Source: Echinometra lucunter
Taxonomy: Eukaryota; Echinodermata; Echinoidea; Camarodonta; Echinometridae
Length of the DNA stretch: 64,000 nt
Direction of reading: 5' to 3'
NCBI GenBank assembly: GCA_029962745.1
Contig: CM057151.1
Coordinates: 6,429,706 to 6,493,705 of the forward strand
The notes below the pieces were generated by a model. The model searched no databases, was not told the DNA's origin, and worked only from the letters and a program-made list of their open reading frames with translations. Both the position numbers and the translations under genes were made by a program. Every line of letters starts with the position of its first letter. Positions within the stretch are counted from its first letter, which is position 1. Shown piece by piece: positions 21,577-36,100 of the stretch.

Positions 21577-23892
21577 AATGCCTTTTACCCTATCTTATTA
21601 GAAAAAAAAGGGATGGAATAATTAAGCAGCGTATACTATTATGTTATCTTAATTGATATCTTTTAAAAGAAAATGTACTGTATTTAGAATTATTCATGCC
21701 AACTACACACAACATTGGCGTATTCATACAAAAGAAAATTATACAGCATCTGACCGTATGTAGAATGAATACCCAGTATAGGCACAAAGCAAGGCAGGAT
21801 ATTGGTTCCAAAGAGCGACAATAAAAAAATTAAACGAAGAAAATTTCGTATGCCTACCACGAAGCTCTGAAGTAACGTCAGAGTATTTGGCATAGTATGC
21901 AGTCATACTTTGGAAGGAAACTATGCTTAAAAAAAAAAAATTCAAAAACAAAAATAAAGATAAGACCTTTCAGAAAATAAAACAACCACTCTTAGCACGT
22001 ATTTAATTTCATTTGGGAGGGTAAGGGACAAAGGCTTTTAGCGGGGTGTCGCTATCCCCTAGATTCGAATTATTTAAGGCTTTTGCACAGATTTCCCAGT
22101 TAGGGCCGGGTTCATATGTCACTAAAATTATGCTTACTATCATTAATTTATCAGGTTTTTTTTTAACATTACGCCAATTGGGCACTTCGTTGCGTCAGGG
22201 CCAGATCGCCGGGGGGGGGGGGGGCGGAGGGTGGCATACGCCCCCTATTTTTTAACAATAATTGTTTTCAATAGTTAATTGAATATGGGCAGTGTATATT
22301 TTTCCCTCATCCAAAGTATTCCTCAAAACGAACTCCACACATAACACCCCCTTTTTTCCCCTCAAAATTCTGAATGCGGCCCTTCGCTGCTTGAGTACCA
22401 GGTGAAGGTTGCACAAATATCATATGTGCTACTTTGCAAAATTCCCAGAGCGCCCAGCAACTCCCCCCTCCCCCCCACCGTCCTCCACGCCTTTCGTACG
22501 CTTATGGTAAATTGTAAACAGGGCGGCGCTACAGGGGGCAGGGAGCGAGAGCTCCCTATGACTTTTCAAGTGACAAAAAAAAAAAAGAAGAAGAAGAAGA
22601 AGAAAGAACAGTATGGGAGAAGAGAGGATTGGGTCAAGTAATTAAATAATACCCCTATTTTTTTCATTTAAAACGTAAATAAACTCATCTATGGGTCATC
22701 TTACCCCCCCCCCTATCAAAATACCCTGGCGCCGCCCCCGATGGTTAAGATAGTTACAGAAGGACATTCGTATTTTTGCTGTGAAAAAAAACAGCGAAAT
22801 AATACCTGTCATTATATGGTGAAGAAACAATTTGAAGACGTCAACCAAAGGATTTGGAAAAAAAATATCAGCATTGTCTCCATTGTCTTGGCTCAAAGAA
22901 AAAGGAAAATATTGCTCAAAGAAATCTTCATTAGGCCTAAATTCGCGCAATCACTGCTTTTTCCTACTCCTTTTCCCTTCAACTTGACTCGTTACGTTTC
23001 TTTATACACGCAATATTGCACTCTCTTGTTCTGTTATTGTTATTGTTATTGTTCCGTGTTTTCGTAGGCACAAGTGAAGCAACTTTTTTTTCCTGCGGGT
23101 CCGCAAATTACAAACATTGCTTTTTAGTGTATATATCCCTCCATTTCCACAGAATGATATTTAAGACTTTCTTTCGATGATCTATTCATGTGTATTAACT
23201 TGTCAAGAAAAAAAAAAATCAGTTATGTTTATATATACATTATTCTCATCTCTTCTGCAATTATACTTATGTTATGCCATTGTTGTTGTTTTTTTCTTTC
23301 TTTTGGAAATGAAAAAATACGAATTTGAATTTGTAATTGAAATCACTTAATTAAAAAGACACATGAGAACACAAATTATATTATGTTGTATGAAATCATT
23401 CTACAAAACATAGGACTAGAAACTTCTTTGATTTATGAAACTAACTCAGGGCTCATGAGGCCAACCCAAATGACACTATTGTAAAAGCATTATCCTAGAG
23501 AGGAAAAATAATCTACTTTGATTATTCAATGGAACTGTAAAAGAACGCCTATTGTGAAAATTTTGGCAACTTCTATGAACAAAGCAGAGGCCAGCATTAT
23601 TTGTCTTTATATTTGAAACATGTCAGCAATTAGTTACATTACGACTAAACATTGTAATTATTGTTGTTTTTTCCTCAATACACTCTTTCTTCCTATACTT
23701 ACGCTCTATAAATCCATTTCTTTTAAAGCATTATAATAAGAGGTCTGTCATTTACGTAGGTTTTTCTCTTTAATTTCATCTTTCTCTTTATCGTTATCAT
23801 CATCCTTTCTGTTTCCTCTGTCCTTTTCACATACTTCCCTTCCTCTCTCCCATTCATTATCATATTTCCCCTTGAAATCATTGTACTACTAT
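21577..23892. other. Intergenic, no gene recognised
   Basis: It includes poly-G tracts (22211-22224) and a small inverted G/C-rich pair at about 22520-22738 (GGGCGGCGCTACAGG against CCTGGCGCCGCCCCC). It also has an (AAG)n run at 22583-22605 and AT-rich sequence. No exon is supported. Confidence 0.5.
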
Positions 23893-24163
23893 TGCTGCTG
23901 CTGCTGCTGATATACCACCACCACCACCATCACCACCACCATCACCACCACCACCACCACTACTACTACTACCACTACTACCACTACTACCATTACTACC
24001 ACTACCACCACCACTACTACTACTACTGCTACCACTACTACTACCACTACTACCACTACTACCACTACTACCACCACTACTACCACTACTACCACTACTA
24101 CCACTACTACCACTACTACTACTACTACTACCACTACTACTACTACCACTACTACTACCACTA

Positions 24164-24200
<37 letters not shown>

Positions 24201-24232
24201 CACTACTACCACTACTACCACTACTACCACTA

Positions 24233-24263
<31 letters not shown>

Positions 24264-24598
24264 CACTACTACTACTACTACCACTACTACCACTACTACT
24301 ACCACTACTACCACTACTACTATTACTATTACTGCTACTACTACCACTACTACCACCACTACCACCACTACCACCACCACCACCACCACTTCTACTACTA
24401 CTACTACTACTACCACTTCTACTACTACTACTGCTACTGCTACTACTGCTACTACTACTACTACTACTACTGCTACTGCTACTGCTACTACTGCTACTGC
24501 TACTACTACTACTACTACTGCTACTGCTACTGCTACTACTACTACTGCTACTACTACTACTACTACTGCTACTGCTACTGCTACTGCTGCTGCTGCTG
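23893..24598. repeat. ~700-bp (ACY)n trinucleotide repeat
   Basis: It starts as (CTG)n, then continues as a mosaic of ACC, ACT and later TGC triplets, often in the six-base phase ACTACC or ACTGCT, with very few point changes. The 235-275-residue poly-Val and poly-His/Tyr frames reported on both strands are pure repeat translation. Confidence 0.97.
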
Positions 24599-25400
24599 AG
24601 CTACAGATTATAATTATATAGTTTCCACTTTGTGCGGTTAAAAGAATACCAGTGCCCCATAGCCATAGTGGCATCTTCCTCATATACATAGCAGAGCCGA
24701 GGAGAAAGTGGGCCATGCCTCCATGTTCCTCGCTGAAAAAAAAAAAGGAAAAAGATCTTCACCCTACCCTTACCCTATACCTCTAATCCAGGTAGATTAT
24801 ACGATTCCTGTGTCACCCTCAGCCCCCCCCCCCTCCCGTTCAACGAGTTTTGCCACGCCAGTGCTGAATGTTATACTCCCATATTACTATTCCTATAATG
24901 ATAATCTCTTGCCGTATAAGTGACAAATAATTTTCTTTATCATGGAACCCTTTGCCCCATTTTGTATTTTGTCTTTCGCACACATTGCAGTACCATATTT
25001 TGCAAAATAATGATTTGCTTAGTAATTCCGTGCAGACCGTGTCTGATGTGATCGTAAAGGCCAACTCAATCAATTTTAACTCCATCTGTCTAACCCTTCT
25101 GTTCGTCTGCCTCTATTTGCATTCGTGTTGTCTCTCTCAGTATATCACTATCAAAACCCCCCACAACTGTACATGCAAATGGCTTCCCAATCTTGTCTAA
25201 TATATGACTTTGAGTATAGCAGTGGTAAGGAGCTAAAGACCCCATTCACCAAGCAAAATTATGATAAATGACTAAATGTATAAATATATATATTTTTAAA
25301 GAAAGTTTTCATATTTAAAAAAAAATTGCATGTATGTCATCTTGCTGTTTATTATCTTCATTTGATTTTAAATGTGTTTAAACTTGAAGCTTGACAAACT
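24599..25400. other. Intergenic, nothing recognised
   Basis: Mixed sequence with short A and C runs; no coding or RNA signal. Confidence 0.5.
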
Positions 25401-25903
25401 TACACTCTAAAAGGGAACTAGTCAGATAGATTGCCGGATCCCGCAGGGGCACCAGCACTACAAAATCGACACAATTCTAGTGAAAATGACCAGATTTTTT
25501 TTAAAATTTTAGTTTTTATTAATCAAATTCAAGAGAAAACAATTCTAGTAAAAATTAACAATATATACACTTAAGTCCTCACGAGAATCAACACTATTCT
25601 ACGATCAAATTGACGCAAAACTAGTAAAAATGACCAGAATTCTGGTAAAACTTTTGACTAGAACACCGGGCACTTACACTGTTTTAGTCAAAATTGACAC
25701 ATTACCAGAATTCCATGTAGTAAAAATAAACAAAATTTTTAGTAGAATTTTTATTCTGGTCATCAAAAGTTTCAGTTTTCACTAGAACTGTGTCAAATCA
25801 GTGATGGAGTCAGTGTGATCATGTTCTAGTCAGATATTTTTTTTTCCACTATATAGTATTGTGCCAATTTTTGCCAGAAGAGCTGACTTGTTTTTAGAGT
25901 GTA
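25401..25903. mobile_element. MITE-like element, TACACTCTAAAA ends
   Basis: Ends TACACTCTAAAA and TTTTAGAGTGTA are inverted. The interior repeats CTAGTAAAAAT and TTCTAGT words many times in both orientations. About 503 bp, AT-rich, no frame. Confidence 0.75.
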
Positions 25904-26419
25904 CGATTTCAATTTTTTCGTGATCAGTCGCAACTTCGACCTTATGCGGAAAAGATTTCCCCACTTAGGAGCCGTCTGAGACAGTCTGACAACCCCTCCC
26001 GACGGAAAAATTGTCAATTTGTGTGTTTTGGTAATGTATACTCATACATCTTCCTCCCGACAGTTTGGTGCATATGTTAGATGGGGTGAAATCGACCCGA
26101 CTTTGGGGCCCTTTTGGGAGGCCTTACATGGGGTTACTCCCCCCCCCCCCCCACCCCGCGGCTATGTTCGGTCTGACAAGCATTGAATAGGGTGGACTCT
26201 GGGATGGTCTAAGACTCTAAGTAACTTTAAGGGGTCAGATCTCATAATGGGGTGACCTTTGGGGGTGACTATGTCGTGACAGGCTACCAGGCCCTCCCAG
26301 GCTATACATTTTTGTTTTGTTTTGTTTTGTTTTCGTTTGATTGTTTGTTTGTTTGTTTGTTTGTTTGTTTGTTTTTTTTTTTTGGCCATCATTATATCGC
26401 ATGAGCTGAGTCACACGTC
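25904..26419. other. Intergenic, poly-C tract and (TTTG)n repeat
   Basis: A 14-C tract at 26139-26152 and a (GTTT)n run at about 26312-26372. No gene is seen. Confidence 0.5.
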
Positions 26420-26632
26420 ATGGATATTATGGCGCAGTACATTTCCAGGATCTACGCCGCGCTTGAGGAACCGGAGCTAGAGAAATGGAAAGTACTCGCT
26501 ACACAGTCATGTACGTACGGTATACGCAGCGGTATAATTAATACAGCTCAGCTCAACACATACACGTGCGCACATTGGACTGTCGACGTCGACTGCACCA
26601 GCGTCGTTAAGGACTTTCCAAGATACATGTAG
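26420..26632 (+). CDS. Possible small upstream ORF or alternative first exon near CDO1
   Basis: A 70-codon frame opens MDIMAQYISRIYAALEEPEL, followed by EKWKVLATQ; the first 29 residues look like an amphipathic, charged helix. It lies about 380 bp before the CDO1 start, in less AT-rich sequence than its surroundings. It could be an alternative first exon, the start of another gene, or chance. No family is recognised. Confidence 0.2.
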   Translation: MDIMAQYISRIYAALEEPELEKWKVLATQSCTYGIRSGIINTAQLNTYTCAHWTVDVDCTSVVKDFPRYM

Positions 26633-27007
26633 TAATTTGGCTTATTTGGATAACGTTTCCTGTTGACTGTGAAGTCGTCGATCAAGCGAGACCTATACGA
26701 GTTTAGTGTAAAACAGTTAATTCTTAAAAATTAGATCTACATAGTTGGGAGTGATCCTCGCAGTTTCCCTACCCGGGTTCCATACACACAGAACTCTTCG
26801 GATTCGCCATCTGTTCGTTGCGCCCCACCGTGACCGGTGCAGTGGGCTGTAAACTCTTCAAAATCGCGCCTAACTTCTTGTCACCCGTCGTGCAGAGCTA
26901 GAGTAGAGTGACTGATTGTGAGTGAATTGGTTTTGTCTTGTGGCAAACTTAGACTGTTCCTGCAGCACAGACTCTAGTAAGAGTGCACGAAAATACGCTG
27001 TGAAAAC

Positions 27008-27174
27008 ATGGAAGACGTCAATTTGAAACCTGGAAGCTTGCAAGAACTAATTGAAACCCTTCACATCCTTTTTGCCACAGATAAAGTCAATGTTGATGAT
27101 GTTCAAGCTGCAATGGAAAATTATGAAAGTAATGAAGATGATTGGGAAAAGTATGCAGTGTTCGAACATTACAG
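27008..27174 (+). CDS. CDO1: CDO1 coding exon 1
   Basis: Encodes MEDVNLKPGSLQELIETLHI, FATDKVNVDDVQAAMENYES and onward to EHYR. Donor ACAG|GTAGGA, phase 2. Confidence 0.96.
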
Positions 27175-30100
27175 GTAGGAGTTGCCTTGAAACTTTTTCT
27201 GTTTCTTTCCTTTCTTTTCTCTTTCTTTCCTTTTTCTTTTCTTTCTCCTTTTAGTTTTAGCTTACTTTTAGTAAATAGTTCATTAATGTATTGCATGTTG
27301 TTTTTCTTTCATAGTTTCAAATTATTCTTATCTTAGTAACTTCTTAGTTTGATCTAGCCTTCTAAAGGCAAGTTCTAACAGTTGGGCTGCAACAGTAGTA
27401 ACAATAAAGACTAAATATTTCATTCCTAGAAGTAGAAATAGAAAGCATGTCTCTGAGACTGTAATTTCTTATAATGAATCCTGGAATGCAAATGAATGAC
27501 TTGAGGTGTGTGTATTCTATGTGTGTTATTGCATTTTTACAGATGTTTATCAATCAGATTGCTTATTTATGTCAGGGACTGAAAGATATGACTCAGGGAG
27601 GAAAAAAAAAATCAGTCTGTTATATGTTTGGAAATAGGGATGCATGTACATGTATTGTATGCTATGCTGAGAATGCTTAGATGTCTGGCTCCAGCCACTT
27701 ATACATGTACAACTACAAGCTTATCTGAGTTCAGCTTGTACTCCATAGTAGTCATCGCGGTGGAAAAGCCTCAATAGATTTTGTGTGTATTCCCAGGCGT
27801 TGGGGCTTGGTAGAAAATCACACATGAGAGGAAAATGATTATTTAAATTCCATTTTTAACTCTAAATCCCAAAATTTGTGGAATATCAAGAGTTGAAGTG
27901 TCCCTAAATCAGATATCTAGCAAATTTGAAAAAGATAAATCTTGCTTAAGGCAATTTTGTTCTGTTTTTGACTGCTGCAGTGATGAATGTTCGCCACAGT
28001 CCGAGGTACGTTTGGCCTTATGAGTGAGTGGCTCCAGCAGGATCCACGTACATTGTAAATATAGAGCAATTTGTAATCACTCACTTTTTCAACCAGATTT
28101 TTACATCTGGAGACTGACATTCAAATTTTAGTGCTCTGGTGCTATTTTAAAATGTAAATGCACATGTACTGCAAGGATTGATCAGCAACACACGTAATTT
28201 ACGTTCTCAGTTTCTCCAAATACCTGCACTTCAAGCAACCAAGTACATGTAGTTTCTAAAATTGGATAAGTACCATACATGTACCTCAATGGACTATTTG
28301 TATGACTTTGCCCCATTCACCACTATCATCGGCCCCAGAGAAACAGAAAAACACAGAAAAACGTGTGGAAAGGGTAGTTTTTGCAGATTTAGGCACGTCA
28401 GATGTCAGATAATACATGTAGACCAAAAATGAGGAAAAGGGTATGTTTTCTCGAGTTTAACGAAAAGAAAGATACAGAAACCTTGTTCAAAGGATATTTT
28501 TGAGGAGGTTAAACTCGTATAGGGGGTAATTTTCATAGAAAGGCTTGAGAAAAAAACTCAGAAAGGGTATGATTTGGGTTAATGGATAGAAGAGCTTTAT
28601 GAATGCCTTTACCCAACAAGTGCTGTCATTCTTGAAATAAGATTCAAACAACATTTTGATGATAATCACTGGATAATAAAAGAAATGAAAAGAAAAATGA
28701 AGGAAATGAATCAACTTAAAAGTAAAGATTTTATTTTTTAGGAAATTGAAGCCATGATAATCTGTTTTCTATTTAATACTGTATATGTACATGTAGTATA
28801 GATAACCATATTTGGCACAGTGTATTATTTCTGACAGTAATGTAAATTAAGATCAATAAACCACACCTGTTATGCTTCCAGAGTCCATATAATGCATCAT
28901 ATTCACTGTTATTTGAAGGCAGTGTAAAATTATATATACCTTCTTTGTTCACTGACACTTTTTGGATGTTGTATGTACAGTTGAACATGTGGAGAGAGTC
29001 AGAGAGATAACATAATGTAGCCCATACAGCTTTGAGTTTTCAGGCAAAAGTACCTATGTGATATTTGTGTTCCTAGAACCTCATTTTGTACCAAATTCTC
29101 TATTCTAGTTTAAAATGCAGAACATCACATTTATATAAAAAAGCAGAACATTCTGAATTTCTTTGAATAGCCATTGATTGGGCCACAGTCAAGAATTCCA
29201 GTTCATTAGCAGGACCACAACAGTGGAGGGGGGGGGGGGGGGGGGGGGGGGGGGAGTGCATATTGTGGGTCATGGAACAAGATCTTTTTTTATTTCTGTA
29301 ATCTAGTTTTAGAGCAAAGGTTGATCAATGATCATTATCTTTGATGTGTACATTAGGTGGGTGTATATTGTTGACTGCACGTAAGATTCTTGACTGCATG
29401 TTCATGACAAATATGATACATTATAAATAAATAGAAATTAAGTGCAGAACAGTGAACATAAATGATCGGGGTTAAGATAGATAACAGGACAGAAAGTCGG
29501 ATGTGAGATCATGTGATGTTGATCTAAATTTAAGATTGTAATCCCAGGTTATGAATAGACATGAGCATTTATGTTTTGAACTTGAACATAGTTCACCAAC
29601 AGATTTGTTGCACCTAGATACATGTCACGATTATCTGGTTTTATAGGTACACTGTAGATGTATATCTTGAAAAGCTTTACAGGTATTGTTAACCATACAT
29701 GAAGGCCTACATGTTCTTTACATGTACCCAGATAACGAACATGGAGGAATGTTTGCTTTTGACTCGACAGTAACTGATAAAAATATGCACACCTTGCAGG
29801 TTTATTTTTGTACACGTAGACAAAATGTTTGGTATTTTTCCAGTTATGCGACCCCAATAAGTTCAGAGGTCACAGTTTGGGAACACTATTTCCTTGTTGT
29901 CATTAAAAAATATTTAGCATTCATCCGATCATATACTGATGATCTGATTCATTTTTAAATTACACAATGTGCCATTTTGTTTTTTCGCAAGGGTTGAAGC
30001 AGTCATACAGAGTCTTTGAAATGTTCGTGATTTTTTTTTTTCTTTTCCTAGTTTTCATTAGATTTATATCTTTATTTATATTTACATATTGCTGGGTCAC

Positions 30101-33100
30101 CATGCTTTTTTTTTCTGGCTAAAAAATAGTTTATGTTCTGTAGAAGTTTATAGACTGACTTGTTTGAGGAGGATTTTTCAGACTGGTTATTGCTTTTAAT
30201 TTTTGAAAATATTTCTTTGAGTGTTTTGCTTCTATTCGTGGATTTGAAAATAAATGCAATGAATATCTTTTGATTATCAATGTAAAAAAGGCAAAATCAG
30301 GACTAGTGCATGTACATATAAAAATGTGATATTTTCTGATGACTGTCTTGTTCTATGCAGTGCACTAGCACTTGTGTACAAAATTTGTGGTGGATGTAGG
30401 TGTACAAACCTTCCATGGGATACACTGCTGAAATACATTTCACAAAAATACTGGTAGTGTAAAAAAAGAAACTTCCGGTCATCCGTTTTATGTTGGCTTC
30501 TGAAAGGATGTACATGTAGGCCTACGTGACAGTGTCGCAAAATACATGATGAATCATGACAAGGCATAGAATTAATGTACATGTACATAGCTGCGAGGGT
30601 AATAGAAATCTTGAAACATTTGTCTTGCTTTTCCCCAAATATTTGGTGATAATGTGCCTGTAATCCTAGCTCGGTAATTTGCAGGTAACAGCATGTTAGA
30701 TAGGAACATCAGAATTTTGCCTGTCATGTACATACATGTACATGTAGGCTCATATATGCACAGCAAGTACTTCATTTTATAATGCAGAACAAATTAAAAG
30801 AAATGGATTAGCCTGGGAGTATAGTCATGCATGTATGTTGAGTTCACTTAAAATGGGGTGTGCATCATGTAATGTAAATTGGGTGAAGGGAAAACAACTT
30901 TGCCTTGTGGTCGATGATACATGAAACGTTCTTGTATAGTTGTGACTCCATGCCAGACTGTTGAGGATAAAAACCAAGGTGCTTTTTTTGTTAAAGGGAT
31001 ATTATAGTGCTGAGTCTACAGGATTTAGTATAGTCCAGATTCCGGATGAAGCGGAAATCCTCGGCCATATATTGCGCCGGCAAAGTGTTATACGCAGTCA
31101 GTATGGAACTCACACGCATCACCAAGAATTGCTGATAATATTTTTCACTCATGCAAAAGTTGAGAAAGATTGCTGACCTTTGCGCTGATGTATAACTCAA
31201 TGCCAAGAGATAACGCTTTCGAAGTAGAAGCGAGGGGAGTCAGCGAACATCTCAGAGCCCCATATATTGTGACTATGATATCCCTTTAAGTTCATTGTTT
31301 GCATCTACAGCAAATATGCACTGTGTCCATCTTCAGACAGTATCGCTTTTTGGAAAATAGGACTGGGTGTACTTACATGTATTGAAGAATTAAAATAAAA
31401 GACTCTGAAAACATCTCTAAGCAAGATTATATCATTATCAGCAGTATTCAATACCTTTGAAATTTCTCCTCAAGTCTAGTTGTGATTTAAACATATATTG
31501 TACTCTTTAACAGACACAAATATCTTAAAATTCCAAATTGAATTATCATTGATTTTCCCCTGCATGATAATTGTTTCTTTTTCTTGAAACTCTCAGTGGA
31601 GTCAGTGGTACTTTTTGTTCCAGTGTAAGCCAGATTCGTTTCTGGTACCAATCGGCACTGACTTTGTTTTGACCATATGAATAGGCCTGTATGGGTGTGG
31701 GTACACAACCCTTGGCATTTGGTTGTTACTAGTATTTATTTCAAAATACATTGTGTACCATTACACTGTATGTTGACAATTTTCTCCTACATGTATTTGT
31801 ACAATGCTGGAGCCAGAGGAGACAGATAAAACTTTAAGAATGAATGACAGTTTTTATTGACAAAGCAATGCTTGTGTCCACTATACATGTATGCTTGGAA
31901 GTCATTGTTTTGTAAGGAACAAGCCTCTGACACACCTCTGCCATTTGACCAATCACATAGTACCTATCTCATCAATTTGGCAAGTAGCCAATTTCCCTGT
32001 AGAAGATTGCCAAAAACACGTCAGCCAGCATTGTGTTATAGTCTGCGACTTCAGACCTTTCATATTTGCTTGTGGACTGCAGCAAATGGAGAGGAGATTA
32101 AGAAATACTATGTTTCACTCTTCAGTTCATGTCAGCTTTGTGATATGCATGCAGTTTGGATTCAGTGTTCCCTATATGTGAGATAGTACAGGTCCCTTTT
32201 TTCCATTAAATTAGATATAAGAAGGCAATAAATGTCCATGAATTTGGTATCTACACAAAGCATATGTCATTCATAAGTTGTTTATTCCCATGGCAAATCA
32301 CAAAAATCTTCTGGCTCCTGGCAATAAATAGCCTCCTCAGTCAGCCGGCAAAACCAGTAACGAAACTTGTCCACTATTCGTGACATCACAAGGGGATGAA
32401 CGTATATTTACGTACCCGGATGTTCCATACAAAACATCTGCAGAGAGACAGAGAGATTTCTGCTTTTTTTTTTCTAAAGGCTGAAAAGTCAAATCATTCA
32501 GAACTCTGTGATCAATTCTTTTCCATCTCCTTATAGTTCATAGTGTGAACATCAATTATCTGGTTTAGAATTATGACATATGCATGCTAAAAATGAGAAA
32601 TTAGTTGATATTTTCACCATTATGTTGGGGGGAGTGTGTTGAATTTGGTGAGATTACGAGCTCTGGAAAGTGGATCCGGCTGCTCGTACCAAAGCGCAAG
32701 CATGTGTATATTTGTGTGTGTACCACTGTGAGTACGTACTGGCGTTTGCATGTATGCCAGCGCAATATCCATCAATCCACCACCCGGTGTAGGCGGCTGG
32801 TCTTCCAGTGGAGAATCTGCTCTCTGCAAGAACATTCAGGCAGTAAACTCGCCTTAAAACTCTACAGAAAGGAAATTGTGACGATATAAAAAATAAATCA
32901 GCTACTGGATTACGTTGTTTCTTGTTTCTTCATCCAAATAAAAACAGAAAATCTTTCACTTATCTCGTTAAAGAATTTACAATGGCAATCTAAGCTCTGA
33001 CAAGAATGCACTGTTACATAGGCACATCATTGTCACTTTGTTCCACCGGTGCATGCAATCCCCCTCGTGACGTCACGACCGAGCACCTAGGTTTCTGCAT

Positions 33101-36100
33101 GCGACCCGGCGTTTCTGACTTCAAGATTTTGGTGAAGTTTAGTCGCTTAAATTCACCATTCTGAACTTGTTCTGTGGTTGAACGCCACTCATTGTTATTT
33201 TAAGGGTTTAAAGCTTTCCATTGAAGTGATTATATCAATATTTGTGATCGTTTTCTTATATCAACTTTAGAAATTGCATATATCTCAAACAGTGAGTAAA
33301 TCAGTTTATGTTGTTGTGCATATGAGAAAAGCTGCAAGAATAAAAGTATTGTAGGCCTACCTATATAATAGTAATTTTTGTACATCAGTACATGTAAATG
33401 TAGTGCTCACCAAGTTTACTGTGTACAGGTGTGTCATAATCTTACATTGTAACAGACAGCAGGCCCTAATGCTTTGAAAAGAAAATATGATTGGGAGGAA
33501 AATAATTCTTTTGAAGATATGCATATATTTATGCCTCCGCCCACCCGTAGGTGGTTGCCGGAGGCATTATGTTTTCGGGTCGTCCGTCCGTCCGTCCGTC
33601 CGTCCGTCCCGTTTTCGTTCTCGCGATAACTTAAGAACCGTTTGATGGATCAACTTCAAACTTGGCTCGTGTATGCATATGGGAGGGACAATGATATGAT
33701 TAGATTTTGGAGTCTCAAGGTCAAAGGTAAAGGTCATAGAGGTAATAATACACATAAAAATGGCTCGTTCTCGTGATAACTTAAGAACCACTTGACAGAT
33801 TGGCTTCAAATTTGGCTCATGTGTGCACATGGAAGGGAAAATGATCTGATTAGATTTTTGGGTCACAAGGTCAAAGGTCAAAGGTCATAGAGCCTGATGA
33901 TAGAGGTCATTATGTACATAGAAATGGTTCGTTTTCACCATAACTCAACAACCATTTGACCGATCAACCTCAAACTTAGCACATGTATGCATATGGGAGG
34001 GACAATGATCTGATTAGATTTTGGGGTCTCAAGGTCAAAGGTCAAAGGTCATAAAGGTCATTATGTGCATAGAAATGGTTCGTTTTCACCATAACTCAAC
34101 AACCATTTGACTGATCAACCTCAAACTTAGCACATGTATGCATATGGGAGGGACAATGATCTGATTAGATTTTGGGGTCTCAAGGTCAAAGGTCAAAGGT
34201 CATAGAGGTCATTATATACATGACAACTGCTTGTTCTTGTTATAACTTAACAACTCTGTGACGGTTCATCTCCAAACTTGGCTCATGTATGCATATGGAA
34301 GTCTCATAATTGTCTCATTAGATTTGGGGGTCACAAGGTCAAAGATGTCATTTTATACATGAAAATAAAAAAATCAACATAAATGTGCTATATATTTCCG
34401 ATTTGGCAGTTGCGGAGGCATAAATTTCGACCGTGCGTGGTCGAAGATTCATCTAGTTTATTGTTGGATTCATGAAAAAAAGAAAAATCATTTTGATTAG
34501 ATCCATGATTACCATAGTAGATTGATAATTTATTGTCCCTGGCTGCTGAGAAAGCAAGTATAGATCTGTGATGTATACTGCCAAGGAGATATGTGGCTTT
34601 CAAAGCTTGAATAGTACATGTATGTGATTGACCTAGTATTAAAGGTAATAAGCAGTAGTGGGAAAGGTGGCGCTTTGAATATTTAACTACTTTGTCAGGT
34701 GGAATGAAAATCACTACATGAACTAATGTAAAATGACTAATTTCGAACATAGTTGACTTTTTTGGAAAAATATTTGTTTAGAAATGGCTAAAATATCAAC
34801 GGAAGATACGTCGAGTTCTCAGCGCGGGCCCGCGTCGAAAAATTCACACACGTGTAAACAGTGCGTGCGAACCGCTATGCGCTGTTGAGCCGAGAGCGTT
34901 GGGGTAGGTGGTCCATAGCGAGGGTATAAGGTAACGGAACGGTTTATACATGATCATTGGAATTATTTCACTGAAAATCACCGGAAATCGTGAATAGAAT
35001 ACTAGATTATCTCACTCATGCATCTTTTCATGCAAGCCGAACAATATGAGACTATATTTGATCAGTTTCATGCCAACTTTCATTTTGCTACCACTACCGT
35101 TTATTACCTTTAAATGAGAATTTAGGCATAACAGACCTTAGATGTTTCTTCTGCTATTTGCAAGTTTGGCTTGCCTCCAAGGCAGCACTTTTCATGGGAA
35201 TGAACTTCCGCTATGTGTAATGGAGATATCCGATCTTTCTTTATATTCATTATGACACAGTGTTTGTTAAGTAAAGTTTGAATCCTGCAAGCTTAAACTG
35301 TTATGTAAGAATGTTATACAATGTAGGTTTAAGATTGGATATTTCCTGAGAACACTCAAGTCTTAAACAATGGAAGAAGCTGCATGGGGAAAATGGAACT
35401 TAATCTTGTAGACCTTGTGAAATGATTAGACTTCATTGTACACTGTAGTATGCCACAGGTAGAAGACATATTTCAATGGTAGTTTAGAGAAATGTTGGCA
35501 TGAGAAGGTGCTTCCCGAATACAATATTGTTGTTTGCATTATCTTGTTGTTTGCATTAATTTTTTTCCAGAGAAGTACCGGTATCTTCTTGCCACTCCGT
35601 TTTCTTGATAACCAATCAAAATGATTTAATCAGTGAAAATTTTTATTAAAAATGAAAAATGAGAATTAAAGATCATAACCCTCTATCATTCATTGCTCAA
35701 CATTACTGCTGTAACCAGAAGAATATGACCTTTAAAAAACTTTATAATGGCTGGGGATCAGTTATGAATCTCATTCATGCACAAAGTTACTTTTGGATGC
35801 AGACAATCAAATTTCATTGAAATATATAACTGTTAGCTTCAAAATTAATGATCCTAACATACAGTACATGTAGGTATCTTTGTAGGAGGGGAGCATGTGA
35901 GAACATCATTTGTGGTATTCAATGCATGCAAGTACTGTAACACCGATATTTTAAAATTTAAGTTAATGATGAAAGCTTTTATTCTTTCTTTATGTAGGTA
36001 CACAAGAAATCTAGTTGATAAAGGGAACGGTCGCTTTGATTTGATGGTGCTGTGCTGGTCAGAAGGCCAAGGAAGGTGAGCAAAGGAATTAAAGAAATTT

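Noticed and set aside
23889..24716. 275-residue poly-Val frame and 235-residue His/Tyr frame
   Set aside because: Both are direct translations of a trinucleotide repeat; any three-base repeat without a stop is open on both strands.
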